Shown piece after piece: positions 21,368 through 32,139 of a stretch of DNA of 64,000 nt. Source of the DNA: Megalonaias nervosa (taxonomy: Eukaryota > Mollusca > Bivalvia > Unionida > Unionidae). Made by a program: the position numbers and the translations under genes. Every line of letters starts with the position of its first letter. Position 1 is the first letter of the stretch. Location of the stretch: positions 1-64,000 of the forward strand of contig JAECUM010001777.1 in the NCBI GenBank assembly GCA_016617855.1, given 5' to 3'. The notes under the pieces are model-generated. The model saw only the letters and a program-made list of their open reading frames with translations, did not search any database and had not been told where the DNA came from.

Positions 21368-22540
21368 ATGTCATTAAAAGTGGAGACTTTTCTTTCTAGT
21401 CCTGCTCAGGAGCAGTTGGATAGTTTGAAAAAGATGAGTTGCTTGAACTTGCCAGAAAATACAATCTTTCTGAGGCAATAGCTTTCTTGACGAAACAAGA
21501 AATTAAAAACATTTTGATTCAATATTTGGTAGAGAAGAATGTTCTTGATAAAAGTGTTTTAGGTCAGTAAGTCAGTATCAGACTCTGACATAAATTAAAG
21601 GAATTAAAAATGAAATACAAGATGGAATTGGAGTTAAGTAAGCTCGAGCTTCAGAAAGAGGAGAGAGAGAGACAGGAAAGAGAGAACGATAAACAAATGA
21701 AATTTGAGAAAGAGGAGAGAGAGAGAGACAGGAGAGGGAGAAAGATAAACAAATGCAAATGGAGTTACAAAAAGAACAAATGCACGTACAGATACAAATA
21801 CAAAAAGAGAAGGATGAAAGGGAATTTCAAAATAAAATGAAAGAATTTGAGCTGGCCAGTGAAAAGCACATTTCCACTTCACATACAAATTCAAGTTTTG
21901 ACATTACAAGAAATATCAGGTTAGTGCCCCCTTTTAGAGAAAAAAAAGTAGACAGATATTTTATTTATTTTGAAAAAGTTGCTGAAAATTTGAAGTGGCC
22001 GAGGGAGTACTGGACTCTATTATTGCAATGCGTACTTACTGGTAGAGCTCGTAATATTTACGTTTCACTGTCACTAGAGCAGAGTGCTGACTATGATGTG
22101 GTTAAGGACTGTATTTTGAAGGGTTATGAGTTAGTCCCCGAGGCTTGTCGGCAAAATTCAGGAATTCTAGAAAACCAACTGACAAGACCTATGTCGAATT
22201 TGCATGGGAAAAAGCACAACAATTTGATAGGTGGTGCTCTTCTAGAAAGGTCAGTAAAGATTACGAAAGTCTCAGACAACTCATATTACTTGAAGAGTTC
22301 AGGAACTGTGTCCATAGTGACATTAGAATATATCTTGACGAGCATAAGATCGAAACCTTGGGAAATGCTGCTCTTGCTGCTGATAAGTATTTTTTAACTC
22401 ATAAAGTTCCTGTTGTAGGCAAATCTTTCACTCAGCAGTCTATTGGTAGAAAGGTAATTCAGTCTAATATGACTCCTTCTAAATCTCAATCTGGCACAAC
22501 TTCTAAAAATCAAGCTTCTGATAAACTTGATTCAAAATCC
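21368..22540 (+). pseudogene. gag, broken into at least four frames
   Basis: The ATG at 21368 opens MSLKVETFLSSP. The frame shifts near 21434 and the next piece (ELLELARKYNLSEA) stops at 21568. A charged coiled-coil rich in E, R and Q follows (21610-21850, with a shift near 21735). Then comes the capsid-like, SCAN-related domain: RLVPPFREKKVDRYF (about 21920), FEKVAENLKWP, and YELVPEACRQ (about 22125). A shift near 22150 continues with KFRNSRKPTDKTYVEF and RWCSSRKV. This layout is typical of Gmr1-like Gag proteins. It is joined in the same frame to the zinc knuckle and protease. Confidence 0.88.
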
Positions 22541-23203
22541 TTGTCTATTCCTATTTGTACCTATTGCAAGAAAAAAGGACACATCATTTCTGATTGCTTC
22601 AAATTGAAATATAGGCATCAGAATCAAGATAAACCTATCCCAAATGCTCTTATTTCTAAGAGGTCAAGGTCACGGTCATGTATTGAAAGCAATACATTTG
22701 TTGGGTCTAATATACCCCCGTCTGATTTTATTATGGAGAATTATGAACCATTCATGTCAAAGGGTTCTATATCACTCATGGGTGATTTGGACAATCCTGT
22801 CCCTATTAAAATTTTAAGGGATACAGGAGCTTCTCAGAGTCTTTTATTATCAGGTACTTTGCCTTTTTCAGAGAAGTCCTGTTCTAATGAAAGTGTTCTC
22901 ATTCAGAGAGTAGAGTGCGGCTTTGTTAATGTTCCTCTCCATTTTGTAAATTTGTCATCAGACTTAGTTTCAGGACCAGTGACACTCGGTATAGTGTCTA
23001 CTTTGCCCATTGAGAGCATTCATTTGTTACTAGGCAACGACCTAGCTGGAGACAAGATTGTGGTTAATCCACTTGTAACTGACAAGCCTTCTTTGGATCA
23101 GAAAGTTGATCCTATTGAAAAAGAATACACAGATTTATACCCAGCTTGTGCAGTTACCAGAGCTATGGGAAAGAAAGCTCTTGAGAATGATTTTGATAAG
23201 TAA
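22145..23203 (+). CDS. gag C-terminus, zinc knuckle and aspartic protease of the retrotransposon
   Basis: Open frame of 352 codons. The start codon is nominal, because the piece begins inside the capsid region. A single zinc knuckle C-X2-C-X4-H-X4-C (CTYCKKKGHIISDC) occupies 22556-22597 and binds genomic RNA in this family. The aspartic protease active site DTGAS is at 22820-22834, followed by the flap-side and C-terminal pieces PIESIHLLLGNDLAGDK (about 23008). The frame ends after AVTRAM, a common protease/pol junction word in these elements, at a stop (23201-23203). The next domain is integrase, not reverse transcriptase. Confidence 0.88.
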   Translation: MSAKFRNSRKPTDKTYVEFAWEKAQQFDRWCSSRKVSKDYESLRQLILLEEFRNCVHSDIRIYLDEHKIETLGNAALAADKYFLTHKVPVVGKSFTQQSIGRKVIQSNMTPSKSQSGTTSKNQASDKLDSKSLSIPICTYCKKKGHIISDCFKLKYRHQNQDKPIPNALISKRSRSRSCIESNTFVGSNIPPSDFIMENYEPFMSKGSISLMGDLDNPVPIKILRDTGASQSLLLSGTLPFSEKSCSNESVLIQRVECGFVNVPLHFVNLSSDLVSGPVTLGIVSTLPIESIHLLLGNDLAGDKIVVNPLVTDKPSLDQKVDPIEKEYTDLYPACAVTRAMGKKALENDFDK

Positions 23204-23336
23204 AATATTCCTTTAGCTGACACATGTATTGGTCAGGCTTTTGATGAAGTCACTTTCACTCCTAATTTGGATCAATCAAAAGGTATTGATCACAGTGATC
23301 CTCTTTTAAATACTTATTCTCTTTTATCTAATCAGG

Positions 23337-24050
23337 GTGATAAAAACGATAATCACTTGTCGTCGAACAGGAAAAGATCCTGAGATCTGCTGTTTGTTTC
23401 AGAGGACCATTAGTGAAACTGAAGCCACTGAAGTACCTGTCTGTTATTTCATTAAAAATGGAATTCTTATGAGAAAATGGAGACCTTCCGAGGTACTTGC
23501 TGGTGATGAATGGTCAGTGAACTATCAGATCGTAGTTCCAAAATCTTACAGACAGGAAATACTTAGTTTGGCCAATGAAATTCCTCTGGCTGATCATTTA
23601 GGGATAAATAAAACTTATCACAAGATCTTGAGTCACTTTTATTGGCCAAAAATCAAAAGTGATGTTTGTAAATTTTGTAGATCTTGTCATACTTGTCAAT
23701 TGGTAGGAAAACCCAATCAGAAGATACCTAAGACTCATCGGCAACCTATTCATGCATTTGATGAACCATTTAGCAGAATTATGGTAGATTGTGTTGGTCC
23801 CTTACCTAAGACCAAGTCAGGCAACCAATATTTGTTGACCATTATGTGTGTGTCAACAAGATTTCCAGAGGTAATTCCTTTGAGGAATATTACAACCAAA
23901 ACCATAGTAAAAGCTTTGACCAAGCTTTTTATTCAATTTGGCCTTCCTAAACCTGTCCAATCGGCTCAAGAGTCAAATTTCATGTCTGGAATTTTCCAGC
24001 TAGTTATGCTTGAATTTGGCACTCAGCAATTCAAGTCAAAAGTGAAATAA
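23337..24050 (+). pseudogene. Integrase of the retrotransposon, catalytically damaged
   Basis: The N-terminal zinc-binding region reads PLADHLGINKTYHKI, then FYWPKIKSDVCKFC, then CHTCQ. The upstream His expected in this family seems replaced (ANEIPLADH). The core has MVDCVGPLPK (first Asp). The second Asp motif, normally SDQGSNF, reads SAQESNF, so Asp is Ala. The frame stops at 24048-24050, before the segment that should carry the catalytic Glu, and only a scrambled remnant (FHRTLIERI) follows. Its position between protease and reverse transcriptase is the defining oddity of the element. Confidence 0.9.
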
Positions 24051-24239
24051 TGGTTTCACAGAACTTTAATTGAGAGAATTTTTGAGTCTTGTAATAGAGT
24101 CCTTTCTCTCTTGCTATCCTTCAAAATTTTCTTCAAATTAGATTTTACAGCCCTTACAAAGTTAAGAAGAAAATGAATGAGTTAAATTATAATAATAGTA
24201 CTCTGATCTAAATAAATTAATGGAGTACTAGTATATTGA

Positions 24240-25280
24240 AAGAGATAGCCAAGTAAATCATGAAATTAATTTAGTTATACTTGTCCCACCAACTGAGGAT
24301 TTAAGTGAAGAAATTCAATCGGACACTGTTGATCTTCGAGCAACAAATCTTCGGAATTCAGAAATTATGAAAAGTCTGGACCAGAAACTTTTACATTTAC
24401 AAGAACAAGAAAGGAATGAACTTAAATAGTTATTATTTGAATATAAGCACTTGTTTCCAAATATTCCTACAAGGACAAACAAAATTTTTTATGACGTTGA
24501 AATTGTAGATTCAAAACCTGTGAAACAACACCCATACAGGATGAACCCTCTCAAACAGGAATACTTGAAAAAGGAAATTCAGTATTTGCTGGAGAATGAT
24601 TTCATAGAGCCCAGTAAAAGTGATTGCAGTTCACCATGTATACTTGTTCCGAAACCAGATAAAACTTTCCATATGTGCACTGATGATAGGAAGGTGAACA
24701 GTGTGACAAAAACAGATTCATTTCCATTACCAAGAATCGATGACTGTATTGATAAAATTGGAAATGCCAAGTACATCACCAAATTTGACCTTCTGAAAGG
24801 ATTTTGGCAAATTCCACTAATGGAAAGAGCAAAAGAAATTTCGGCATTTGTGGCTCCAGATGGACTCTATCAATATAAAGTAATGCCATTCGGGATGAAG
24901 GGTTCCCCAAGTACTTTTCAACACTTGATGAACATGATTATCTCTGGTCTAGATAATTGTGATGCTTACATCGATGATGTCATCATCTACAACTACACCT
25001 GGAAAGAACATCTAGCCATGATTTGGAAATTCTTTGACAGACTCACTGATGCAAAATTTGACAATCAATTTATCTAAAAGTGAGTTCTGTCATGCTTTGT
25101 GTAACTTTTCTAGGACATATTGTGGGACATGGTCAAGTTAAACCTGTAGATGGTAAGGTCAAGGCTATCTCTGATTTCTCTGTGCCTGTCAGTAAAAAGC
25201 AACTGATGCGATTTTTGGGTATGGCCGGATACTATCGAAAGTATTGTACAATTTTTCTAATATTGCTGAACCCCTGACAA
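24240..25280 (+). pseudogene. Reverse transcriptase of the retrotransposon
   Basis: The linker (LVILVPPTEDLSEE) is broken by a stop at 24427. The main open part 24451-25077 has PIKQH-like VKQHPYRMNP, the fingers SPCILVPKPD, KFDLLKGFWQIPL (first catalytic Asp), FGMKGSPSTFQ, and the YIDD active site at 24967-24978. A frame change near 25078 leads to the thumb and connection (FLGHIVGHGQVKPVD, RFLGMAGYYRKY, 25080-25277). Domain order and words are those of gypsy-class RT, Gmr1-like lineage. Confidence 0.92.
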
Positions 25281-25771
25281 ACTTATTGAGTAAGTTAAAC
25301 AAGTTTCTTTGGACTGAAAAATGTCAGGAAGCTTTTGATAGGTTAAAAGCCATACTCAGAAGTGTGCCGGTTCTTATAGCTCCAAATTTCAGTCAATCTT
25401 TTGAATTGTCTTTTGATGCAAGTGATGTTGGGGTTGGAGCAGTATTGATTCAAGAAGATAGAAATGGTGTTGATCACCCAGTGTGCTCTTTCTCTACGAA
25501 ATTAAATAAGCACCAAAGAAATTACTCAACAATTGAGAAGGAATGTTTGGCTTTAATGTTGGCATTACAGCATTTTGAAGTTTACATAAGTTCAGCTTCT
25601 TCTCCGGTTGTTGTGTATAGTGATCACAACTCCCTTACTTTCATCGACAAGATGAAAAATAAAAATCAAAGATTATTATGGTGGAGTTTGTTTTTGCAAG
25701 TATATAATCTTAACATCAGGCACATCAAAGGAAAAGACAGTTTGATTGCAGATGCACTTTCCCGTGTATAG
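25244..25771 (+). CDS. RNase H domain of the retrotransposon
   Basis: Open frame of 175 codons entered by frameshift from the RT. After the connection segment (FSNIAEPLTNLLSKLNKF) it shows the four acidic RNase H positions: FDASDVGVGAVL, STIEKECLA, VVYSDHNSL and LIADALSRV. This is a complete-looking RNase H and the last coding domain before the 3' LTR, confirming that integrase does not follow it. Confidence 0.92.
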   Translation: MYNFSNIAEPLTNLLSKLNKFLWTEKCQEAFDRLKAILRSVPVLIAPNFSQSFELSFDASDVGVGAVLIQEDRNGVDHPVCSFSTKLNKHQRNYSTIEKECLALMLALQHFEVYISSASSPVVVYSDHNSLTFIDKMKNKNQRLLWWSLFLQVYNLNIRHIKGKDSLIADALSRV

Positions 25772-25895
25772 AAATATTATTTCATGTACAGTTTATATAA
25801 TTCATAAGAATTTTCTTCTGTAATTTTGTTTTACCTCATGTATAATTTACATATGGTAAAAAGAAAGCTTTATTATATAAATCTTTCTTTTCTTT

Positions 25896-25906
25896 GTGGG
25901 GGGAAG
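25896..25906 (+). promoter_or_regulatory. Polypurine tract
   Basis: GTGGGGGGAAG lies immediately before the 3' LTR, where plus-strand priming occurs in LTR elements. It also fixes the LTR start at TGCTACG. Confidence 0.82.
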
Positions 25907-26790
25907 TGCTACGAATATGTAATTAAACTGCTTGTGTGTTTGTTTTAAAATTCTTTTTTATTTTAATTTTGTTTCATTACATTTTATTGTAATGATTATT
26001 TTCACGGGATTCGATATTTTTTCCAGTAAATTCAGTTTGTATAGAACGTAAAAGGTATTACACGATTGGCTATTGCCAAGGTCATTTCGGCCCGCGTGTT
26101 AGCTGAATTGTAAATAGCCTTTCTTTTTTTTAAATATATTTTCAGTGTGAGAATTTGGTTCTTAGATAGGGCTGTTTTTGCCTATGTGATAATTTTCATT
26201 TTTTTTATTGCGATGTTCAAATGTTAAGAGACCACGTGATCCATCACGCAGGACTAGGATGATGTTTAGTTGGGTTTAATACTCATTCCGAGAGCTTTCC
26301 AGACAGTCGTATGTCTACACCTTGAAGGAACAAGGTGTTTCTATTGTTGTGGCCAAATTGTTGTCGAAATTCATCTGTTTTTTGGAATTTAATAATTTAT
26401 TCTCAAGAAGACTAAACAAGTGTACTTTTTTATAAAAAGTTCTGGGACAAAGAAATTCAGTGGAAATTTATTCTGGAATTCTATGTGGAAACATAAACTG
26501 TGATTCAGTCGAGGATCTGTTACCATCAGTACAGACATCATCTGACATCATCGCCTCCATATTGGAATTTCATCGAGATTTGAACCCGGATTCAATTAGA
26601 ACTGTTTAGTGATAGGACTTATATTTTTTCAATCTTGGGATTAAATTTTGGATTATATTCACAAACTGTTAAGTCCTATTTCCAATTTTTACATTGTTTT
26701 CTAGGGAAATAAATTATTTTGTTAAAATTTACAAAGCTTGTTGGCTTCACTCTTTTCTCTTGTTACGTTTGTACAAGCCTACATGTAACA
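25907..26790 (+). repeat. 3' LTR
   Basis: Begins TGCTACGAATATG after the polypurine tract and ends CATGTAACA. It is collinear with the 5' LTR except for scattered substitutions and the missing 56 nt. TG...CA termini are as expected for the class. Confidence 0.92.
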
Positions 26791-26971
26791 ATTTCATTTC
26801 TGTTCAGTAACTTTTGAAAGTTGTCATTGATTGAAACTAAATTTGGTTCAAAGCTTTATACTAAGAAGACCTAAGCCAAGTTTGATTTTGAGTTTTCCAG
26901 AAAAATTTAACAGAGTTATGGTTCTTGTTTGTGCTTTGCTGTTCTATTGCATCATATTAGTAGGGGGAAGA

Positions 26972-27789
26972 CAGACCTTCCGATCCTTACATTTTGACCA
27001 TAAATCTTACTGAAATGACCCTTAAGTTATGGAAGTATGGAAGAATAGCAAAAATTTTGAAAAAATATCATTGCAGTCAGATCTGAAACTGGTTAATCTG
27101 TGTTTGATCTCGATCGGAGTTTTATATTAGGTTCAGTGGAATTGGTAAGGAAACCAGCCTAACTTTTACAGTAGTACCTCGGATGCATTAAACCACCAAT
27201 ATTTTTCATGCAAAATGCCTTATAACATTTTCTAGAAATGGCATTCAGTGAACAACAGTAGTTTGAAGATGAAAGGGACAATAGGCCTCTTAATGCATTT
27301 AAATGGTCAGCATAGAAGTGTAAAAGGGAGTGTTTATATTCTTTGGAAAAAAGCAGGAAAAACAACAATTGTATTTATCATGTTGTTTTGATTGGAGTAT
27401 GTCTCATAGTGGAAGAAATAATTGCCATCACCACTTGAAATTGAAGAAACAACCCTCCCCCCCAAAAAACGTAACACAAACTCAAAGATTGCATCAAGCT
27501 GAGAGATCTAGTAAGAAGCCTTTGATCTCTGTGGGATTTGGAAATGCAGTTTCTAAAACTAATGGAGGTAATTAAAGTCTAAGTTTACTTAATGAACTTT
27601 TTCATTGAACATAATGTTTTACTTTGCTGCATTTGTAACCGATCTCACTTTTGAAATTTTTAAATGCCTGTTTCTACATAGACAATAGCAGCACATGGAA
27701 CTTCTTTACACCTTAATGAAAATTGGTCTAACTTGTGGAAAGGTTTTGACTGCCTTACTGAGAAGGTCTTTTTAGGGTTGACAGGTTTG
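26972..27789 (+). mobile_element. Internally deleted derivative of the hAT family at 15881-18627
   Basis: The left end CAGACCTTCCGATCCTTACA and the right end ...TTAGGGTTGACAGGTTTG parallel the termini of the larger element. The interior keeps the untranslated leader (GTAGTACCTCGGATGCATTA), a decayed BED-finger region (about 27380-27430) and the last 110 bp (ATGAAAATTGGTCTAACTT, then CTTACTGAGAAGGTC), but not the catalytic part. Flanks GGGGGAA and GAGGGAA may be a decayed target duplication. Confidence 0.82.
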
Positions 27790-27878
27790 GGAGGGAAATC
27801 ATGTCATCCATACACATTTCTTATTTGAAAGGATTAATTAAACCTGTCCTTTAAATATTTGTAATTTTATGTTTTCAG

Positions 27879-28001
27879 AGTATCGAGCGGAGGTAGCAGA
27901 AATAATTCGTTTGTCCACGTTACTTAGGCCTAAGATCACATTCAGCATAGCATACCATTGGCTGATGAACATTATCAGGAAACCTGTTGATGTTGGTGAA
28001 G
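27879..28001 (+). CDS. XPO5: XPO5 exon f
   Basis: The acceptor is GTTTTCAG|AG and the donor GTGAAG|GTAATA. Two bases complete the split lysine, then 40 codons follow, then one G is left over. EVAEIIRLSTLLRPKITF and AYHWLMNII follow the family pattern GEVMRLACRLDPKTSF..GEWLKYQL. It lies just 3' of a deleted hAT copy, with about 90 bp between them. Confidence 0.9.
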
Positions 28002-29550
28002 GTAATACGGATGGATGGATTTTAGATTTTTAATGTAGTTTTAAAAACTTTTCTAGACTGCTTTTTTTGGCCCTTCCCAGCTGTATGTGCTTTCATTGGA
28101 CTTGGTCAAAGGAGGAGAACACTTCACATGAGGAGAACACTTCACAAGTGGAGGATTGTATGGCCTCAGACCTTAAAAATTCTGACCCCACTATTGAACT
28201 TCGATGTAGTTTAAGATTTGTTTAGTCATGTGACTAGTAATGCAGATGGCAAGTACCAGATCAGGTTTAATCTATTCTGTAGTTTCGTCTAGTCTGTCAG
28301 TGAATTAAAGATATAACAATTATAATACTTTCTGAGAAAATGAATCGTTTTCCTATTGATTTCATGCAGGTATGACTCGATGTCATATTGTTTAAGCTTG
28401 CTAGGCCTGCTGGGAAGTGAATGCTACCATAGGCTGCTACTGCATGGTGGTGGCAAATTCCAATTTTTTTGTAGGCAATTTCTCTGACCCCACACCCTAA
28501 CCTAAATGTCCAAATGTCAAAAATGTGTGGGAATATTTGGAGGAAACCCAGATTATAAAACGGACTGCCATTTGTTTTAAGTAAAATTTGTAGTGTGAAA
28601 TGTCAAATTGCTTAACTGAACTTTGGTGCTAAACTATTACACTGACATGTAGCTTGAAGTATTCATTTCATATCTTAAATAGGTCACAGGAAAAATGGGA
28701 GAGTGTCATCCCTTGTATTGTATATTAAAAAGCAATACAAGCCCTTGTGAATATCAATTCAGATTTCGGGACTGGTTTATTGCATGGCAAGCAGACATGT
28801 TGATTTTACAGATAATTGATTCCTTGTATATGCAGTGGTATATAATTTTGAACATCTTTTTGTCCAAATTTAAATCAACCCTTTTGTAATTAGGTCTTTT
28901 TAAATGATGGATTTTTAACCAAATCATCTTAAGGAGTTTGGTTGTTTGAAAAATCTTGTTTTGGGTTTTATTGGTATAGAATCATTAAGGGTTTAAACTT
29001 TTTTCTTTACAAGGTAGGATTCTAATACTTTGCATTTATTATTTTTTTATACTGTGATAGGAAATGTTTACTTTGTATAACATGCATATAGATTGCTGGC
29101 TTGATTTACAACTGATTATTCTGATTTCTTTAGAATTAAAGGTTTGAAAGGAAGCAAAACTGATTTATGTTCATTATGTTGTTTCTATGTACCACCATAA
29201 TGCAGGTCAGCAAAGCAAAGTTAGAATTTGGATTCTGAACATTGAAATGACTTTACATGCCAATTTATAGGAATATACATTAGTCAAACTTGTTTCATGT
29301 GATACATTTTGTAGTTTGGTGTAATGATCATCTTTTCTGACCTAGATGTTTTGGCAGAGTCTTGAAATAGAAACATCTTTTGATTTAAAAATGCATGTTT
29401 TATAAGCTAAAATGTTCTTTAATTCCTTTCAGTAATGGTCATATGTGAACCTTGAAAAAATTAATTTCATACTTGGAAAATCCTGGAAATGACCAGGAAA
29501 TTTATCTCTTTAAAAAGTGCTGGAACCATGTATATATCGCCTATTGAATG
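28002..29550. other. Intron sequence, nothing classified
   Basis: A doubled GAGGAGAACACTTCACA word occurs near 28113-28147. I see no domains, TIRs or arrays. Confidence 0.5.
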
Positions 29551-30170
29551 TCCTTCACTACCAGTGGTGAACAAAACTTACAAAGTAAGAGCTTCTTTGG
29601 ATGCAGAAGATGCAGATGAACATCAAGCATTGAGATTTCTCCTGCAGTCTTCCTAAATAGCTGAAACTTCTGGACACTTTTCTGACAAGATATGTGATTC
29701 AGGCAGTAGCAAGGCTTTTTTTTCTCAGCTGGTCAGGCCCTTAGCTGCTTTTCACCAAATTAGTATATGACATACCAGTTTTTATTGCACAGAAGTTCCT
29801 ACAGTAGATAAAGCCTTTAATATGTCTGTACCACAAGTTGGACAGTTAAGTGTTGAAGGCCACATAGAAATTGGCTAGGAACATCATTTCAGTTTCATTT
29901 CTTCTTGATTTGGCATCTCTTGCCACTTATTGCTTGGCAGGAAAATCAAGAAATGAATATGCTTGGATGCTTTTAGTAACATCTCCAAGGTGATAAATAG
30001 GGCAGCACACAACACAATGGTGAATGCTCAAATGGCTTATTGCAATTTAGATCAGGTTAAAAGGGGCTGTTGTTTGCAGTCATCATCACACAAACAACAC
30101 CATGCTGCAGCCATGTGCTCTGTCTCTTTCAACTTTCTCCTCATGTGGGGGCAGAATTGAGAAAGAAAAT
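29550..30170 (+). other. Possible decayed coding remnant of unknown type
   Basis: One plus-strand reading shows protein-like stretches separated by stops (KVRASLDAEDADEHQALRF, VPQVGQLSVEGHIEIG). It lies upstream of a DIRS-like RT remnant (32140-33640) and could be its gag part, split by the SINE and hAT between, but I do not recognise a conserved motif. Confidence 0.3.
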
Positions 30171-30195
30171 AAGTGGCACAGGAACTGTTCCTTCA

Positions 30196-32138
30196 GTGTG
30201 TGTGTATGTGATTTGGATTTTTAATGTAGCTTTATCAGTTTTAGTCATGTCACAATGATGTCTGCAGTGTGGCAGTTTATAGTGCACTTGAGCATCATGA
30301 AGTAGACATGTAGCATAATGCATAGCTGCCAACCCTCACGATTTTGGGGTGAATTTCACGACTTTCTACAGCGATTCACGGATTCATGCCACATGCAGAA
30401 AAATCACGAATTCCCCAATTCTGAATTATTTTACATTTTCTCGTTAAGTGCTAATCGTAATATCGGCCGTTGCCGAAACAGTCAGGTACTGCTAGTCACA
30501 ATATTAGTAGAACTATAGCCGATTGGTACAGTTGGCCTGGTAGCAATCATTTTAGCATATTTTAATCTATGTGTATAAGAGTAGTTTTAAAAATACTTTT
30601 CAAAGAAACTAGTGTTTAACTGGAATTTTTCTCCGCGCATGCGCCACCAACACTGATTTGAATTACCGTTCAGCATTGCATCTTGAAAACGTCTTCACCA
30701 CCAAGGAAAAAGAAATGTATTGCACAAAAATGTGACATTTAGTTTGGAATATACTAAACATTTGCCATGCATTCAGCCATCAAATACCGATATGCATAAT
30801 GCTTTTTGCACACAGTGTGCCACAAATTTTAGCATTGGGCATGGTGGCAGAGACAATGTGAGGAAGCACATTGGTAGAAAAAGCACATAGAGGTTGGGAA
30901 ACTACATGAAGACAGATTTTTCGAGTGTTGAAATTTTTGAGATTGAAAGATTAGCATATATCATAATTTGCTTGAGTTCACAGTTTTCCATGCATGTACC
31001 AACACCACTAATTGTTCACTGTTTGACGTTTCATCTTCTGGATTAATACCATTTCATAATTAAGCTACACTGCAGTTAAAATGTTTTCACCTCCAAGGAA
31101 AAAGATTTGTATTCCACATAAAGTGAAGTATAGATTGAAGTATGCCAAAATTTGGCGTAGCATTCAGCCATCAAACATTGATGTACATTATGCTTTTCAC
31201 ACAGTAGTGCACCATGAATTTTACACTTGGGAATGTGCACAAAGGCTGGTATTGTTGCTTACAATTTACCTGTCATTCATGAACCATGTAATAATATTAT
31301 TATATAGTACATGTATGACAAATAAATTGCAAGCAACCATACGAGCCCTGTGGACATGTGGCAGAATGATGTGAAAAAGCTCACTGCTATAGCACCCCAA
31401 GCAGATTTCAGTTTTGGAGCACTTTAAGCCATCTACTCAAGTCCTGCATGCTACCAGTGCTGAAGCATTGTTTGTGAGCTTTCTTGTTGAACATAACCTG
31501 TCTTTCTCAGCTGGAGATCAGCAATTGTGACAGTGAAAGATTATTTCCTATTGTGAGGAAAAATAAGACAAACTGCAAGCCAGTGCTGAAAATGTGCAAC
31601 AATTTTAGTCACCAAAATTAACCAGCAGGCAAGAAGCTTGAATTGTTTTGAAAACAAATTTACCATAGCTTGATTGAGGAAGTTCAAGACTGCCACAGCA
31701 TCATATCATGACAAATAGCATGAAGTTTGTGTATATCAGTAAATTTGGCTGCAAATATAGTAGTACATGTAATCAATGTAAATAATATGTTTTGGTTTTA
31801 TTTTGGGGATTTTCATATAATGTAGTACTGACCATTGAAGTGGATGAAGTTAGTGTCATGATATAATTTTTCATTAATTGTGTTCAAAATTCACTTATTT
31901 TTATCCCACTTTTCACTAATTGCAAGTCTGGAGGTTGGCAGCTCTGCATAATGTCCCGTCCAGTCACATTATCCTGACACCAGGCTGATCAGTCCTAACA
32001 CTAACCTCTTAATGCTGAGCGCCAAGCAAGGCAGCTGTTAGTACCATTTTATAAGCCTTTAGTTTGACTCAGCTGGGGTTCGAACACATGACCTCCCACA
32101 TCCGAGGTGGGTGCTCTAACCACTTAGATCACTGGAGC
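30196..32138 (-). mobile_element. tRNA-headed SINE, family B copy 1, interrupted by a hAT element
   Basis: Read on the minus strand, a tRNA-like head at 32138 has an A-box region (GGTTAGAGC) and a B-box around GTTCGAACCCC. It is followed by a body containing TAACAGCTGCCTTGCTTGGC and TAAGAGGTTAGTGTTAGGAC and a (GT)n-ended tail at 30196. The body is split by 30321-31945. The uninterrupted sister is at 47705-48124. Such heads with this body are common in molluscan genomes as I recall. Confidence 0.82.
30321..31945 (+). mobile_element. hAT-type element, family 2 copy 1, with 8-bp target duplication
   Basis: Bounded by ATAGCTGCCAACC / GGTTGGCAGCTCT inverted ends and by GCATAATG at 30313-30320 and 31946-31953. 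The uninterrupted SINE sister reads GCATGATG once at that point. The interior has a decayed BED finger (NAFCTQCATNFSIGHGGRD, then NVRKHIGRK, about 30794-30890). A second, diverged copy of the leader and finger region follows at 31081-31270. No transposase catalytic region remains, so it is non-autonomous. Confidence 0.88.
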
Positions 32139-32139
32139 T

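Larger units (their letters stand above)
20281..26790 (+). mobile_element. Gmr1-like Ty3/gypsy LTR retrotransposon with integrase upstream of reverse transcriptase
   Basis: Two long terminal repeats (about 20281-21207 and 25907-26790) enclose a Pro-tRNA-like primer site and then, on the plus strand, gag with a zinc knuckle, an aspartic protease, integrase, reverse transcriptase, RNase H and a polypurine tract. Canonical gypsy elements place integrase after RNase H. The order here is the one described for Gmr1-like elements. All coding parts are broken by frameshifts or stops. The LTRs differ by roughly 4% by eye plus one large indel. No clear target duplication was found: the 5' LTR lacks the first bases (TGCTACGAA) seen in the 3' LTR. 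It lies in the sense orientation in the intron between exons e and f. Confidence 0.93.

Noticed and set aside
20270..26795. Target-site duplication for the LTR element
   Set aside because: Bases before 20270 or 20281 (CCATTG, CTGTA) do not match those after 26790 (ATTTC). The 5' end seems altered, so no duplication is claimed.
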